Assembly (NCBI GenBank): GCA_019359545.1
Contig: JAHHHB010000043.1
Coordinates: 1 to 51,401, forward strand
DNA length: 51,401 bases
Source: Desmonostoc geniculatum HA4340-LM1
Lineage (GTDB): Bacteria; Cyanobacteriota; Cyanobacteriia; Cyanobacteriales; Nostocaceae
Direction: 5' to 3'
The stretch's first letter is position 1. Every line of letters starts with the position of its first letter. This document shows positions 18,427-28,474 of this stretch, piece by piece. The translations under genes were made by a program, and so were the position numbers. A model generated the notes under the pieces. That model saw only the letters and a program-made list of their open reading frames with translations. It was not told the origin of the DNA and did not search any database.

Positions 18427-19431
18427 TTAAACCTGAACCGCTAACTTTGCTTCCGTAGCTGTCAAGCGCTCATAGGCAGCACGCATTTTCAAACCTGTAA
18501 GCACTTGGAAGAAACCAGTACCATTATTGGAACCAGGATACTCGCGGTGCTGGAGTAATAAGTGAGTCAATTCACCCTGATATTTAGTGGATGTATTGCT
18601 GAGATGGGTTTCGATGTAAATTACTTCTTCCAAGTTGTCAAATTGACCATCTACCTCTAGTACTGAGACATAGCGACCGTAGTAAACATCTGAACCGTAG
18701 TACAATTGCATACCAGGGTAGGAACAGGTCAGTTTACGTCCACAGGGAGTCCAATTAATTGTTGACCCTTCATCAAATAGGTAGGTTGGCTCAAAGCCTT
18801 CCTTACCTTCCCGCTGGAGCATACGTACCCGTAAGACTCGACGCTCGGTATCGTTTTTGATCAAGTTTGTGGGCAATACCTGAAGAACTACGTCAGCAAA
18901 TTCTCTTTGTGGTTCGATAAACTTATCAAAGTCAGGTTTGCGGGAATTGATTTGTGCTAAGACATCTTCGTAGCGATGACCGCGTTCTGCCATATCTCGC
19001 TGGATTTTCCAGGCAATTTTGACTTCATCGCTAATGTCAAAATAAACGCTGAAGTCAATTAGCGATCGCACCCGTTCATCATATAAAGGATGCAGCCCTT
19101 CTACCACTATAATATGATTCGGCTCTACCCGCTCTGGCGGATCGATCAAGCCGGTTTCGTGGTTATAAATCGGCTTATCAATCGCTTGACCATTTTTGAG
19201 CGCTTTAATTTGCTCATACATCAGGTCAAAATTGTTCGCTCTGGGGTCTAGTGCTGTTATCCCCGTTTCTTTGCGCTGTTTGCGATCGAGGGAGTGATAG
19301 TCATCCAAGCAGATGACTGTCATTAAATCTTCACCAAACAAATCTATCAAACGACGCAAAAACGTAGATTTACCGCAACCAGAGTCTCCGGCTACTCCAA
19401 TCAGTACCACGCGTTCCGGCTTACTTGTCAT
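18427..19431 (-). CDS. prk: Phosphoribulokinase
   Basis: 334 residues, the oxygenic-phototroph type. It phosphorylates ribulose-5-phosphate to RuBP, the CO2 acceptor of Rubisco, in the cytosol. The P-loop GDSGCGKST contains regulatory Cys19, its partner is Cys41 (MTVICLDDYHSLDR), and the C-terminal pair lies in CGRKLTC. These pairs are the known thioredoxin targets and the docking site for CP12-GAPDH in the dark. RANNFDLMYEQ, HPLYDERVRSLIDFSVYFD and RKPDFDKFIEPQ are further family marks. Terminator at 18366. It works directly upstream of the carboxysome genes later in this window. Confidence 0.98.
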   Translation of the reverse strand: MTSKPERVVLIGVAGDSGCGKSTFLRRLIDLFGEDLMTVICLDDYHSLDRKQRKETGITALDPRANNFDLMYEQIKALKNGQAIDKPIYNHETGLIDPPERVEPNHIIVVEGLHPLYDERVRSLIDFSVYFDISDEVKIAWKIQRDMAERGHRYEDVLAQINSRKPDFDKFIEPQREFADVVLQVLPTNLIKNDTERRVLRVRMLQREGKEGFEPTYLFDEGSTINWTPCGRKLTCSYPGMQLYYGSDVYYGRYVSVLEVDGQFDNLEEVIYIETHLSNTSTKYQGELTHLLLQHREYPGSNNGTGFFQVLTGLKMRAAYERLTATEAKLAVQV

Positions 19432-20682
19432 AAATCTCCTCTAAATACTAAAGTTGTGTCAATAATTTTTCACACAGCAGATTTTGAAGCCAGGAGTTTA
19501 CCCCTTTGGTTTATCCTGCGTTCTTGCTACCCAGCATTGCTATAAGACATCAATAAGTAGACAACAAACTTAAAACTAATAAGTTGCTACTCGTCGGACT
19601 AGCCTGAATCTTAAGTGCCGGTAAGTATTTAATCCTAGTGGTATATTTGATTTTAACAGAAGGGGGTATCCCATACAAGATTTCATGTCAAGAAGAATTA
19701 GTCTGGTTGACTAATCATTTTGATGATTCAGTTGTTAATTTTCAAAGAGGGATCGACAATACCCGTAAGTGTTAGGCAGCTCTATTGCCTGCTAGTTGTG
19801 ACTCTCTGCAATGGAGTTCTAATGGTATAATTCATTTCTCTAGCAAACTTTTTGACGTTCGGAAATTTTATTGCTCCTCAAGGCTCAAGATATTTAAGAC
19901 CAAAATCTATCCAACGAATGACTCCCTAACTTGCCTTAGTAAAATTCTTGGGTGTAAAGTTATGGATATGCTCAAATAGGTGTGCCAGTGTTGTAAACAT
20001 TCAACGATTCCGTTGACAAAAATAGTAAAATTTAGCCAGATATCCAAAACCCGATCGCCTTTAACCAATTGGTGAAAATCCTCCTACTACAAGCTTCTTG
20101 TATTAAACATCTGCAAGAGTCAAGTAGAAGTAAAACAGCAACTGAATTTGGTAATAGCGAGGGAATTACGAAGGATGCAGTCAGCAGATGCTTTTGTTCG
20201 AGAAACACAGGGATTAGCAGTAATTTCATTCAGGTTTACACCTGAAAGTAAAATTACAAACTGTAATAGCAAACTACTGATGGAGGTTGACAGATTTTTC
20301 ACATCAAGTGAAACTGATTATAGTTGCTTAAATCACGGTTCTCTCTGTTGTTATGTTCGTAGCTAGAATTCTACTAGTCATGTAGTTAGACATGAGGAAG
20401 TCAGAAAAAGCTAAAGAAGATTTCTAGAGAGTAGTAGATTTCGCCAAGTAAAATCAAGCATAACATGCTTTCAAGTGCATCGATTGATACGCTTGTGCTG
20501 TATTGTACAGCAGTATGTATTTCTAGAGAAAAGTTAGCAAAAAAGTATCGATGGTAGTTAACGAAGAAAAGATTAAATTGATTCATTATTAACATTCTCC
20601 AAAAGACTTATCCTTTACCTTAGAAGGTGAACAGGTGTGTTTTTTACTATGCCTGCATGTCTTCGGTGAGTGTACTTAGCAA
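19432..20682. other. Long prk-petH spacer
   Basis: About 1.25 kb with no convincing gene: the open frames here are short, poorly composed and lack ribosome-binding sites. Visible structure: a dyad AATCATTTTGATGATT at 19711-19726, a small palindrome TTCAGGTTTACACCTGAA near 20227-20244, and an imperfect palindrome GCTGTATTGTACAGC near 20497. It must contain the prk promoter (leftward) and upstream petH promoters. I found no clean GTA-N8-TAC NtcA site, although petH is NtcA-controlled in Anabaena. Confidence 0.5.
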
Positions 20683-20707
20683 GGCATCAATTAATGATGC
20701 CGTTTTT
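20683..20707 (+). terminator. Terminator-like hairpin upstream of petH
   Basis: GGCATCA / TGATGCC (20683-20701) with a 5-nt loop and then GTTTTT. It has the form of an intrinsic terminator on the plus strand, 109 nt upstream of the petH start, with no annotated gene ending there. It may end a small RNA or act as an attenuator in a long petH leader. Confidence 0.6.
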
Positions 20708-20791
20708 CCAAAGTGTCAGTTTTGTGAAACGAAAATCCGGTAAACTAAAGCTGACATAGGATGGGAATAGTTTTTTTTGAAAAACGGTTAA

Positions 20792-22162
<1,371 letters not shown>

Positions 22163-22165
22163 TTT

Positions 22166-22240
22166 TGTCATTAGTCATTGGTCATTAATAGATGACAAAG
22201 AATCAAAGGCAAATGACAACGGACAAATGACAAACGAAGA
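22166..22240. repeat. gtcattggtcatt / caaatgacaacggacaaatgac inverted tract
   Basis: Short tandem repeats and their complements downstream of petH, able to fold into a hairpin; the tract may serve as a weak terminator. Confidence 0.75.
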
Positions 22241-22250
22241 AGGATAATCA

Positions 22251-22276
22251 GTAGGTAGGGCAAACGCTCTACCTAC
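22251..22276. repeat. REP-like palindrome
   Basis: GTAGGTAGGGCAAACGCTCTACCTAC: imperfect inverted arms just upstream of hom. It could be part of its leader. Confidence 0.65.
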
Positions 22277-22308
22277 AATTGTTATTGGTGGAATTGGGTG
22301 CAAAAATT

Positions 22309-23646
22309 GTGGGTGTGAAACTAGGAATACTGGGATTAGGAACTGTGGGAACGGGTACAGTGCAGTTGTTGCAAGATAAAACTGGGCGTCACCCGTTGTT
22401 GCAAGAGATAGAAATATATCGGGTGGGAGTCAGATCGCTAGATAAACCCCGTGCAGTAGAATTGCCTGCGGATGTGTTGACTACAGATTTAGAAGCCATT
22501 GTCAACGATCCGGCTGTGGATATAATAGTCGAAGTTATGGGTGGACTGGAACCAGCGCGATCGCTCATCCTCAAAGCTTTAAGTAATGGTAAGCACGTAG
22601 TCACCGCCAATAAAGCAGCGATCGCCCGCTTTGGAGCAGAAATTTTCACAACTGCCAATCAAGCCGGCGTATACGTCATGTTAGAAGCCGCTGTGGGTGG
22701 TGGAATTCCGGTAATTCAACCCCTCAAGCAGTCCTTAAGCGTTAACCGGATTAATACTGTAATTGGTATCGTTAACGGTACAACTAACTACATCCTCACA
22801 AGGATGCAAACAGAAGGTAGCAACTTCAACGATGTTTTGGCTGATGCCCAGCGGTTGGGTTATGCTGAAGCTGACCCCACAGCCGATGTTGATGGCTTAG
22901 ACGCAGCAGATAAAATTGCCATCCTGGCATCATTAGGTTTTGGTGGACGTATTCACCTCAAAGATGTGTATACCGAGGGAATTCGGCAGGTTAGTAAAAC
23001 AGATATTGCCTACGCCGAAAAATTGGGATTTGTGATTAAATTGTTAGCGATCGCCAAAAGAATTACACCCACAGAAGAGGATGGGGGGACGCGGGGACGC
23101 GGGGACGCGGGGAGATTTTCTCTGTCTCCTCTCTCAGTGAGAGTTCATCCGACTTTAGTACCGAAAGCACATCCTTTGGCTAGTATCAATGGGGTTTACA
23201 ATGCCATCCTTGTAGAAGGAGAACCCATCGGGCAAGTAATGTTTTTTGGGCCTGGTGCTGGTGCTGGTGCAACCGCCAGTGCCGTAGTCTCGGATATCTT
23301 GAATTTAGCTGCTGTCCTTAAAACCAATACAGCAGTTCCAAACCCCTTATTAACTTGCGGACATCAGGAATACTGCCAAATTGCGCCGATGGCAGAAATG
23401 ATAACTCGGTTTTATGCCCGTTTCCTTACAAATGACCAACCTGGAGTTATCGGTAAATTGGGTACTTGCTTTGGTAACTATGGCGTTAGCTTAGAGTCTA
23501 TTGTTCAAACTGGGTTTCAAGGAGAACTAGCAGAGATTGTAGTTGTTACCCATGATGTGCCAGAAGGGAACTTTCGGCAAGCTTTGGCAGAAATTCGGGA
23601 TTTTGAAGCGATAGAAAGCATTCCTAGCTTACTGCGCGTACTTTGA
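22309..23646 (+). CDS. hom: Homoserine dehydrogenase
   Basis: About 445 residues from GTG 22309 (frame reads VGVKLGILGLGTVGTGTVQL); a frame opening at TTG 22279 would add ten residues not expected in the family. The enzyme reduces aspartate-semialdehyde to homoserine for Thr and Met synthesis. NAD(P)-binding GLGTVGTG, VEVMGGLEPA, KHVVTANKAAIA, GGGIPVIQPL, IVNGTTNYILTRM, catalytic RLGYAEADPTADVDGLDAADK and a C-terminal ACT domain (NDQPGVIGKLGTCFGNYGVS) are present. Between the catalytic domain and LSVRVHPTLVP lies an unusual EEDGGTRGRGDAGRFSLS segment, encoded by a GGGGACGCG repeat inserted in frame. Confidence 0.95.
   Translation: MGVKLGILGLGTVGTGTVQLLQDKTGRHPLLQEIEIYRVGVRSLDKPRAVELPADVLTTDLEAIVNDPAVDIIVEVMGGLEPARSLILKALSNGKHVVTANKAAIARFGAEIFTTANQAGVYVMLEAAVGGGIPVIQPLKQSLSVNRINTVIGIVNGTTNYILTRMQTEGSNFNDVLADAQRLGYAEADPTADVDGLDAADKIAILASLGFGGRIHLKDVYTEGIRQVSKTDIAYAEKLGFVIKLLAIAKRITPTEEDGGTRGRGDAGRFSLSPLSVRVHPTLVPKAHPLASINGVYNAILVEGEPIGQVMFFGPGAGAGATASAVVSDILNLAAVLKTNTAVPNPLLTCGHQEYCQIAPMAEMITRFYARFLTNDQPGVIGKLGTCFGNYGVSLESIVQTGFQGELAEIVVVTHDVPEGNFRQALAEIRDFEAIESIPSLLRVL
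23087..23113. repeat. 9-nt tandem repeat GGGGACGCG inside hom
   Basis: Three copies of GGGGACGCG in a row (consistent with the spacer-type repeats elsewhere) inserted in frame and translated as Gly/Arg/Asp-rich residues. Confidence 0.85.
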
Positions 23647-24206
23647 GATTACATAAATAGCGATCGCTTGGCTTCAGGTGTTCTCATATCCCATTATTGT
23701 GTAGAGAGGGGAGTAATTGAGAGCATCTTAAATGTTTGAATTTTTAAACGCAAAGTCACACAGAGGTTTACGCAAAGGAACGCAAAGGGTTTTTGGTAGC
23801 GAATTCTCTGCGTACCTTTGCGCTTACCTCTGCGTACCTTTGCGTTTAAATATCAAGCCTAGTTTTACAATAACGAGTCAGGGCGATCGCAGGGAATATT
23901 TATGAGCGAAGCAAGATAAAGGCGCACCGAGCTTCTCAAAAATTAAATTCGGGCAAGCGTTTGTTGAATTTGGATAAATAACAATAAATTTACTTAATTA
24001 ATAAAATATTTTTTGTATTAAATATTTTATAAAATACTGAATATTGCGGGTGTCGATCGCTTGAGTTTTAGAGAAATATGGCGTAGACGCATAGCAGGTT
24101 GTCGTCAGACATCGCTCAGCATTGAACGGGAAGCTTACGCCCTAAAAGCTTTATAAAACCCTGAATTTGAGAGAAAATTTAAGAATCGTAATTAGAGTAA
24201 ATTTAA
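23647..24206. other. Spacer with dispersed repeats
   Basis: Contains inverted phrases acgcaaaggaacgcaaaggg and its counterpart ctctgcgtacctttgcg (23760-23850), a repeat common in Nostocales, and ggcgtagacgcatagcaggt (24080), a second dispersed repeat that recurs near 24970 and 48512. The last 150 bp are AT-rich and probably hold the higBA promoter. No gene seen. Confidence 0.6.
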
Positions 24207-24506
24207 ATGCACGTTATTAGTCGCAGAATTCTAAGAGAATTTTGTGAGGCACACGCAGATGCAAGGGAAGCACTTTATGATTGGTATAGGATAGCAACTA
24301 AAGCTGAATGGAAAAATCTGCTTGAAGTTCAGGCTATTTATTCAAAAACAGAAGCAGTTGGTAACTTCACCGTGTTTAATATTAAAGGAAATAACTACCG
24401 TTTGATTGCTGATATTGTTTACGAAACTCAAAGAATCTATATTAAATATGTCCTGACTCACGCTGAATATGATAAGGATAAATGGAAAAATGACCCGTAC
24501 TTTTAA
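24207..24506 (+). CDS. higB: HigB-type mRNA interferase toxin
   Basis: 99 residues of the RelE/HigB fold. Start MHVISRRILREFCEAHADAR, then LYDWYRIATKAEWKN, NFTVFNIKGNNYRLIADIVY and the C-terminal VLTHAEYDKDKWKNDPYF. The final Tyr-Asp-Lys region and RLI-D are characteristic of the HigB_toxin family, which cleaves mRNA on the ribosome. It precedes its antitoxin and overlaps it by 17 nt, the usual inverted order of higBA systems. Stand-alone accessory module. Confidence 0.9.
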   Translation: MHVISRRILREFCEAHADAREALYDWYRIATKAEWKNLLEVQAIYSKTEAVGNFTVFNIKGNNYRLIADIVYETQRIYIKYVLTHAEYDKDKWKNDPYF

Positions 24507-24888
24507 TCCAGAATCTTATGGTAAATTGCTAGCCGAGTATCAGCCAAAAATCATTACGACGGATGCAGAAAACGAACAAGCGATCGCACTCGCATTAACC
24601 TTAGAACATCGTCCCAATCGTACACCAGAAGAAGAAATGCTGTTGCAACTATTGGTGACATTAATTGAGCAGTTTGAAGAAACTCATTACCCAATCCTCC
24701 AAGGTACACCCAATTCGATGTTAGTACATCTAATGGACGCACGCGATACTACAACCGAAGCATTAGCTGAGGTAATTGGTTCATTGGAAATTGCCTTGCA
24801 AATTGTTAATGGCGATCGCACCATTAGTAAAACTCAAGCAGAAGCGTTGGCGGACTATTTTAATGTAGATACCAGTTTATTTACCTAG
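24490..24888 (+). CDS. higA: HigA-type antitoxin with helix-turn-helix
   Basis: 132 residues from ATG 24490 (MTRTFNPESYGKLLAEYQPK). A longer frame from 24469 would begin inside the toxin gene without a ribosome-binding site. The N-terminal 75 residues (ALTLEHRPNRTPEEEMLLQL) are the toxin-binding extension common in this family. The C-terminal part, HLMDARDTTTEALAEVIGSL ... TISKTQAEALADYFNV, is an Xre-like DNA-binding domain of the type that autoregulates the operon. The start overlaps the toxin stop, so translational coupling is likely. Confidence 0.87.
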   Translation: MTRTFNPESYGKLLAEYQPKIITTDAENEQAIALALTLEHRPNRTPEEEMLLQLLVTLIEQFEETHYPILQGTPNSMLVHLMDARDTTTEALAEVIGSLEIALQIVNGDRTISKTQAEALADYFNVDTSLFT

Positions 24889-25052
24889 CTTATCTTCCAT
24901 AACAACGCTCTTAAAACCAACGTTTGGTATTGAGCCGGAAATTTTATATTTTAGTATGAGGTTAAAGGTGCGTAGACGCGTAGCGGCTTGTCCTTAGACA
25001 TCGCTTCTCTACTTGATACAACAGCTACAAAATCTTTTGCTACTTAGCTTTT

Positions 25053-25206
25053 ATATAGGACTACTATTTGATTTTTGAACAGATACGTAGGGTGCGTTAT
25101 CGGCGAGAGTACGGCACCGAATCCTTAAGAATGGTGCGTTAGCGTTTCGCGTAACGCACCCTACAAATACTTAATGTTGTTCAAAAATCAAACCGGATTC
25201 CTATAG
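25053..25206. mobile_element. MITE-like palindromic element
   Basis: The ends read ATATAGGACTACTATTTGAT and, in inverse, CTATAGGAATCCGGTTTGAT, both continuing with TTTTTGAAC. Inside are a second inverted pair GTAGGGTGCGTTA / TAACGCACCCTAC and an interior with no coding frame. Length is about 154 bp. Nested terminal inverted repeats and no transposase are typical of a non-autonomous MITE. A spacer phrase gcgtagacgcgtagcggctt (24968) lies just upstream. Confidence 0.7.
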
Positions 25207-25216
25207 TTTGATCAAA

Positions 25217-25485
25217 CTACGATCCTGTTTTAAAGATCAACTGTCCTAGCAATCCTGAGATTAACCCCAGAGCAGAAATGCCAACTAAAATCATAGAACT
25301 ATGACATTTGCTGAAGGATTTTTGTAATTCATATACAGGTATGTACTCGAAAATAAATGCAGGAATAGATCCAGCCATAGCCACAGATAAAGCCCCAGAC
25401 CTATCTAAAGTCCCAACTAAAGCCCCAGCCCAGTCTCAATTACATATTTGCCACCTTGCAATTGTTGTCCTGCTCTCCAAGGCAT
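25217..25485 (-). pseudogene. Degenerate remnant of a Ser/Thr kinase-like gene and membrane tail
   Basis: A 22-codon frame from ATG 25483-25485 encodes MPWRAGQQLQGGKYVIETGL, the exact kind of N-terminus seen on cyanobacterial Ser/Thr protein kinases (the beta strand before the glycine loop). It stops at 25417. From about 25430 to the TAG at 25217, another frame reads SGALSVAMAGSIPAFIFEYI and GISALGLISGLLGQLIF, a hydrophobic tail that may come from a membrane-anchored C-terminus. The catalytic domain between is missing. I infer a nearly erased kinase gene next to a MITE. Confidence 0.45.
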
Positions 25486-25559
25486 AAATACCTCTAAATC
25501 AAAGAAAATACTTAAAAAATTACTTTAATCCCAGCATCCTAATGAAAGTTTAGCTAATT

Positions 25560-26140
25560 CTACGGAGTTTTGCTAGATGAGGGATTAGGAGACTGTGAAG
25601 GTTGATTGGAAGATGGAGATGGGTGGAAAATAGGAATCCAAGAAGGTATGGCTGCAAGTAAGGCTATAAAAACTCCGATCGCCGCTATCACCACTCCCCA
25701 AAACTGGATGTTTCGCTCCCAATTTGAGTTGGTGTTAGATGGTACAATTACTGAAGGCTGAGAATTTTCCACAGTTAACCCTAAAGAATCGAGCCATTCC
25801 CACATTGATTGAGGACGCTGTTTCGGGTCTAGCTTCATACCTGTTAAAATTGCCCGGTTGGTGCGATCGCTAATCTGAGGATTATGTTTTTTCGGTTCCA
25901 CTAAATATGTTTGTGTTTACATTGAGTAAGTTTTACCGCCTCTTGCCAAAACATTGTTTCCAGTCGTCCGCGTTCCAACTGGTTCAGGGAATTTAGTAAA
26001 TCGTCATTTAAGGTTTTAATGACTTGGCGATCACTATTCTGATTTTTCACCAAATAAGTAATGCCAAAGCGTCCTCTTCCCAACTCTCTCTCAATGGTGT
26101 ACTTTCCACCTTGCAAGCGATCGCCAACTCCCCAAGCCAT
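25560..26140 (-). pseudogene. Ser/Thr protein kinase with deleted catalytic core
   Basis: Minus strand from ATG 26140: WGVGDRLQGGKYTIERELGR, glycine-rich GRGRFGITYLV and VIK (the ATP lysine), through the alphaC region EAVKLTQCKHKHI, then a TAG at about 25902. In another frame the sequence resumes as EPKKHNPQISDRTNRAILTG and DPKQRPQSMWEWLDSLGL, the kinase subdomain XI end, followed by one transmembrane helix (FWGVVIAAIGVFIALLAAIP) and a Ser/Pro-rich tail. The HRD, DFG and APE regions (roughly 150-160 residues) are absent. This is an internal deletion with a frame change, so no active kinase can be made. Confidence 0.85.
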
Positions 26141-26320
26141 CTTTGCAACTCCCAAAATGCTTAGATTAATTCTCACACAAGAGAGCCTTAATAACTTGAG
26201 CCTAGCTTTGGAGAAAGACTGCGATCCAATACTGTTCGGTTAAGGCACCAGACGCGATCGCTTTTTTCTCCCTCTATTGCTAAACTAAAAACAACCTTTA
26301 GCTAGTGCAAAGGTAACTTT

Positions 26321-27064
26321 ATGGCCTCTGCAACCAACCTCGATACCGATCTCACCCCATTTCCTGACCACACGCAGCTACCAGATTCCGATGGCACTTT
26401 TGTGAAAAATTGGCAAGAGCATCCCCAAAGTATCTTACTAACTGACTCAATTACACCCATTCTTCAGCAATTACATCCAGAAGGTCAATATTGTATAGGT
26501 CAGGACTTAGGTATTTACTGGCGGTTAACAGATCCTCCAGAGAAAGGAGCAGTAGCACCGGATTGGTTTTATGTACCAAATGTACCGCCTTCGTTAGATG
26601 GACTTTCACGAAGGTCTTATGTGTTGTGGCGAGAGTTTATTGCACCATTGATTGCTTTGGAATTTGTCTCTGGTGATGGGAAGGAAGAAAGAGACAAAAC
26701 TCCTTGGAAGGGTAAATTTTGGATTTATGAGCAGGTGATTCATCCAGCTTTTTATGGCATTTATGAAGTGAATCAAGCCAGTGTGGAAGTTTATGAATTA
26801 ATCGGAGGACAATATCAGTTATTAGCAGCAAATGAGCGCGGACATTATCCCATACATCCTTTAGGCGTTGAGTTAGGTCTGTGGCATGGACAATATCAGA
26901 ACATGGAATTACCCTGGTTACGCTGGTGGGATTTGCAAGGTAATTTGTTGTTGACTGGCTCAGAAAGAGCAGAACTTGAACGCCAGCGCGCTGAACAGGA
27001 ACGCCAACGCAATGAGATTCTGATTGCTCAATTGCGATCGCTCGGCGTTGAACCAGAAGCTTAA
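26321..27064 (+). CDS. Uma2-family (DUF820) putative endonuclease, copy 1
   Basis: 247 residues. The Uma2/DUF820 fold is a PD-(D/E)XK nuclease-like domain, very abundant in cyanobacteria and of unproven function. Candidate catalytic residues are in VAPDWFYV (Asp) and ALEFVSGDGKEERD (Glu). The C-terminus is a short coiled coil of AELERQR-type heptads (SERAELERQRAEQERQRNEI) ending ILIAQLRSLGVEPEA. The protein is a close paralogue of the next gene; the 45 bp preceding each start (attgctaaactaaaa...gtgcaaaggtaa) are also duplicated. Start ATG 26321. Confidence 0.85.
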   Translation: MASATNLDTDLTPFPDHTQLPDSDGTFVKNWQEHPQSILLTDSITPILQQLHPEGQYCIGQDLGIYWRLTDPPEKGAVAPDWFYVPNVPPSLDGLSRRSYVLWREFIAPLIALEFVSGDGKEERDKTPWKGKFWIYEQVIHPAFYGIYEVNQASVEVYELIGGQYQLLAANERGHYPIHPLGVELGLWHGQYQNMELPWLRWWDLQGNLLLTGSERAELERQRAEQERQRNEILIAQLRSLGVEPEA

Positions 27065-27113
27065 GTCTATTGCTAAACTAAAAAACAACCTTTACCAGTG
27101 CAAAGGTAAATTT

Positions 27114-27896
27114 ATGACCTCTGCCATCAACCCCACTGACCTCACCCCTTTCCCAGACCACACGCAGCTACCAGAGTCTGATGGCACATTTGTGAAAAAC
27201 TTCCAGGAACATCCCCAAAGCATTCTCATCACCGACTCGATTCAACCGATATTACAAAAACTTCACCCTGATGGGCAATATTGTATTGGTCAAGATTGTG
27301 GCATCTATTGGCGGATGACTGACCCACCAGAAAAAGGCGCAGTCGCACCAGACTGGTTTTATGTCGCCAATGTCCCGCCCTTACTCGATGGACAAATCCG
27401 CAGGTCTTATGTAATATGGCGAGAATTTATTGCCCCATTAATTGCCTTAGAATTTGTCTCTGGTGATGGGAGTGAAGAGCGAGATACAACCCCTTGGAAA
27501 GGCAAATTTTGGATTTATGAACAAGTGATTCGTCCTCCGTTTTATGGCATTTATGAAGTGGATAAAGCCAACGTAGAAGTGTATCACTTAATTGAGGGCA
27601 AGTATCAGCCATTACCAACAAACGAACGGGGACATTATCTTATACATCCTTTAGGCGTTGAGCTAGGTATCTGGCATGGAGTTTACCAAAATATGCAATT
27701 GCCCTGGTTACGCTGGTGGGATTTGCAAGGTAATTTGTTGTTAACTGGCGATGAAAGAGCAGAACTTGAACGTCAACGCGCTGAACAAGAACGCCAACGC
27801 GCTGAACTTGAACGTCAACGCGCTGAACTTGAACGCCAACGAAATGAGATTCTCATTGCTCAATTGCGATCGCTCGGCGTAGAACCAGAAGTCTAA
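27114..27896 (+). CDS. Uma2-family (DUF820) putative endonuclease, copy 2
   Basis: 260 residues from ATG 27114 (MTSAINPTDLTPFPDHTQLP); a frame from 27024 would run back into copy 1. Same residues as copy 1 in VAPDWFYV and ALEFVSGDGSEERD. The difference is the coiled-coil end: four heptads (AELERQR, AEQERQR, AELERQR, AELERQR) instead of two, from repeated 21-nt units in the DNA. The two genes are a tandem duplication with about 50 bp between them and probably share a promoter. Stop TAA at 27894-27896. Confidence 0.85.
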   Translation: MTSAINPTDLTPFPDHTQLPESDGTFVKNFQEHPQSILITDSIQPILQKLHPDGQYCIGQDCGIYWRMTDPPEKGAVAPDWFYVANVPPLLDGQIRRSYVIWREFIAPLIALEFVSGDGSEERDTTPWKGKFWIYEQVIRPPFYGIYEVDKANVEVYHLIEGKYQPLPTNERGHYLIHPLGVELGIWHGVYQNMQLPWLRWWDLQGNLLLTGDERAELERQRAEQERQRAELERQRAELERQRNEILIAQLRSLGVEPEV

Positions 27897-28000
27897 TATT
27901 TTGGAATCAAGTTAAAACTGGTAGACATTGCTCGGATTTTACCAAAGGCGATACCTACGGTAAGCTACGCTAACGCGCCCATTTTCAATTTCGTCACTTA

Positions 28001-28078
28001 CAGCAGGAACAGGAACGCCAAAGAGCTGATCGCTTAACTGCTAAATTGCGCTCTCTAGGCATCGATCCAGACTCATAA
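28001..28078 (+). pseudogene. C-terminal relic of a third Uma2-like gene
   Basis: The frame QQEQERQRADRLTAKLRSLG followed by IDPDS and TAA is the typical C-terminal coiled coil of Uma2-family proteins. No N-terminal part is present: the upstream 100 bp are spacer with repeats. It indicates that a third copy once lay behind the tandem pair. Confidence 0.7.
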
Positions 28079-28094
28079 TTTTGACCAAAAGTCA

Positions 28095-28130
28095 ATCTAT
28101 TTTGGATTTTGGATTTTGGATTTTGGATTG
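28095..28130. repeat. attttggattttggattttgg tandem repeat
   Basis: Period-7 repeat ttttgga; its complement atctaaaatctaaaatct occurs at 28432-28461 upstream of the cupB end, so the two could pair. Confidence 0.8.
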
Positions 28131-28190
28131 CCAACAGCGATTTTCCGTTACCTGTGCGTAAGTTTTGTTGGGGTGAAAGGATTTGTTCCG

Positions 28191-28411
28191 CCCCTAATGC
28201 GCCAGGGCCGTTTCATTCGCTAGTCTGTGAGATTTGTCAAGGGGATATTCTCACGCAAAGACGCAAAGGCGCAAAGAAAAACAACATTATTTGGGCTTGA
28301 AGACGCAAAATTTTTTGCCCTAATTGTACGCTTGCCCTAAATTTTGATTTCTTTGACCCTTGCAATTTTAACCATTTTAGGGAACGAAACAGCCCTGCCT
28401 AATGCGCGGGG
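28191..28411. mobile_element. Inverted-repeat-bounded, MITE-like element
   Basis: Left end CCCCTAATGCGCCAGGGCCG continuing TTTCATTC; right end GAACGAAACAGCCCTGCCTA continuing ATGCGCGGGG, which is the imperfect inverse (CCCCGCGCATTAGGCAGGGC). The interior (about 165 bp) includes tcacgcaaagacgcaaaggc repeats and no gene. Probably a decayed non-autonomous element; a simple spacer fold is the alternative. Confidence 0.5.
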
Positions 28412-28474
28412 CATTAACCGAAGCAATTTTTAATCTAAAATCTAAAATCTAAAATCTAAAATTGGCACGGTCAA

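Noticed and set aside
20148..20366. 72-codon plus-strand frame in the prk-petH spacer
   Set aside because: GTG or ATG start lacks a ribosome-binding site, and the sequence (MVIARELRRMQSADAFVRET) has no recognisable domain; I treat it as non-coding, with low certainty.
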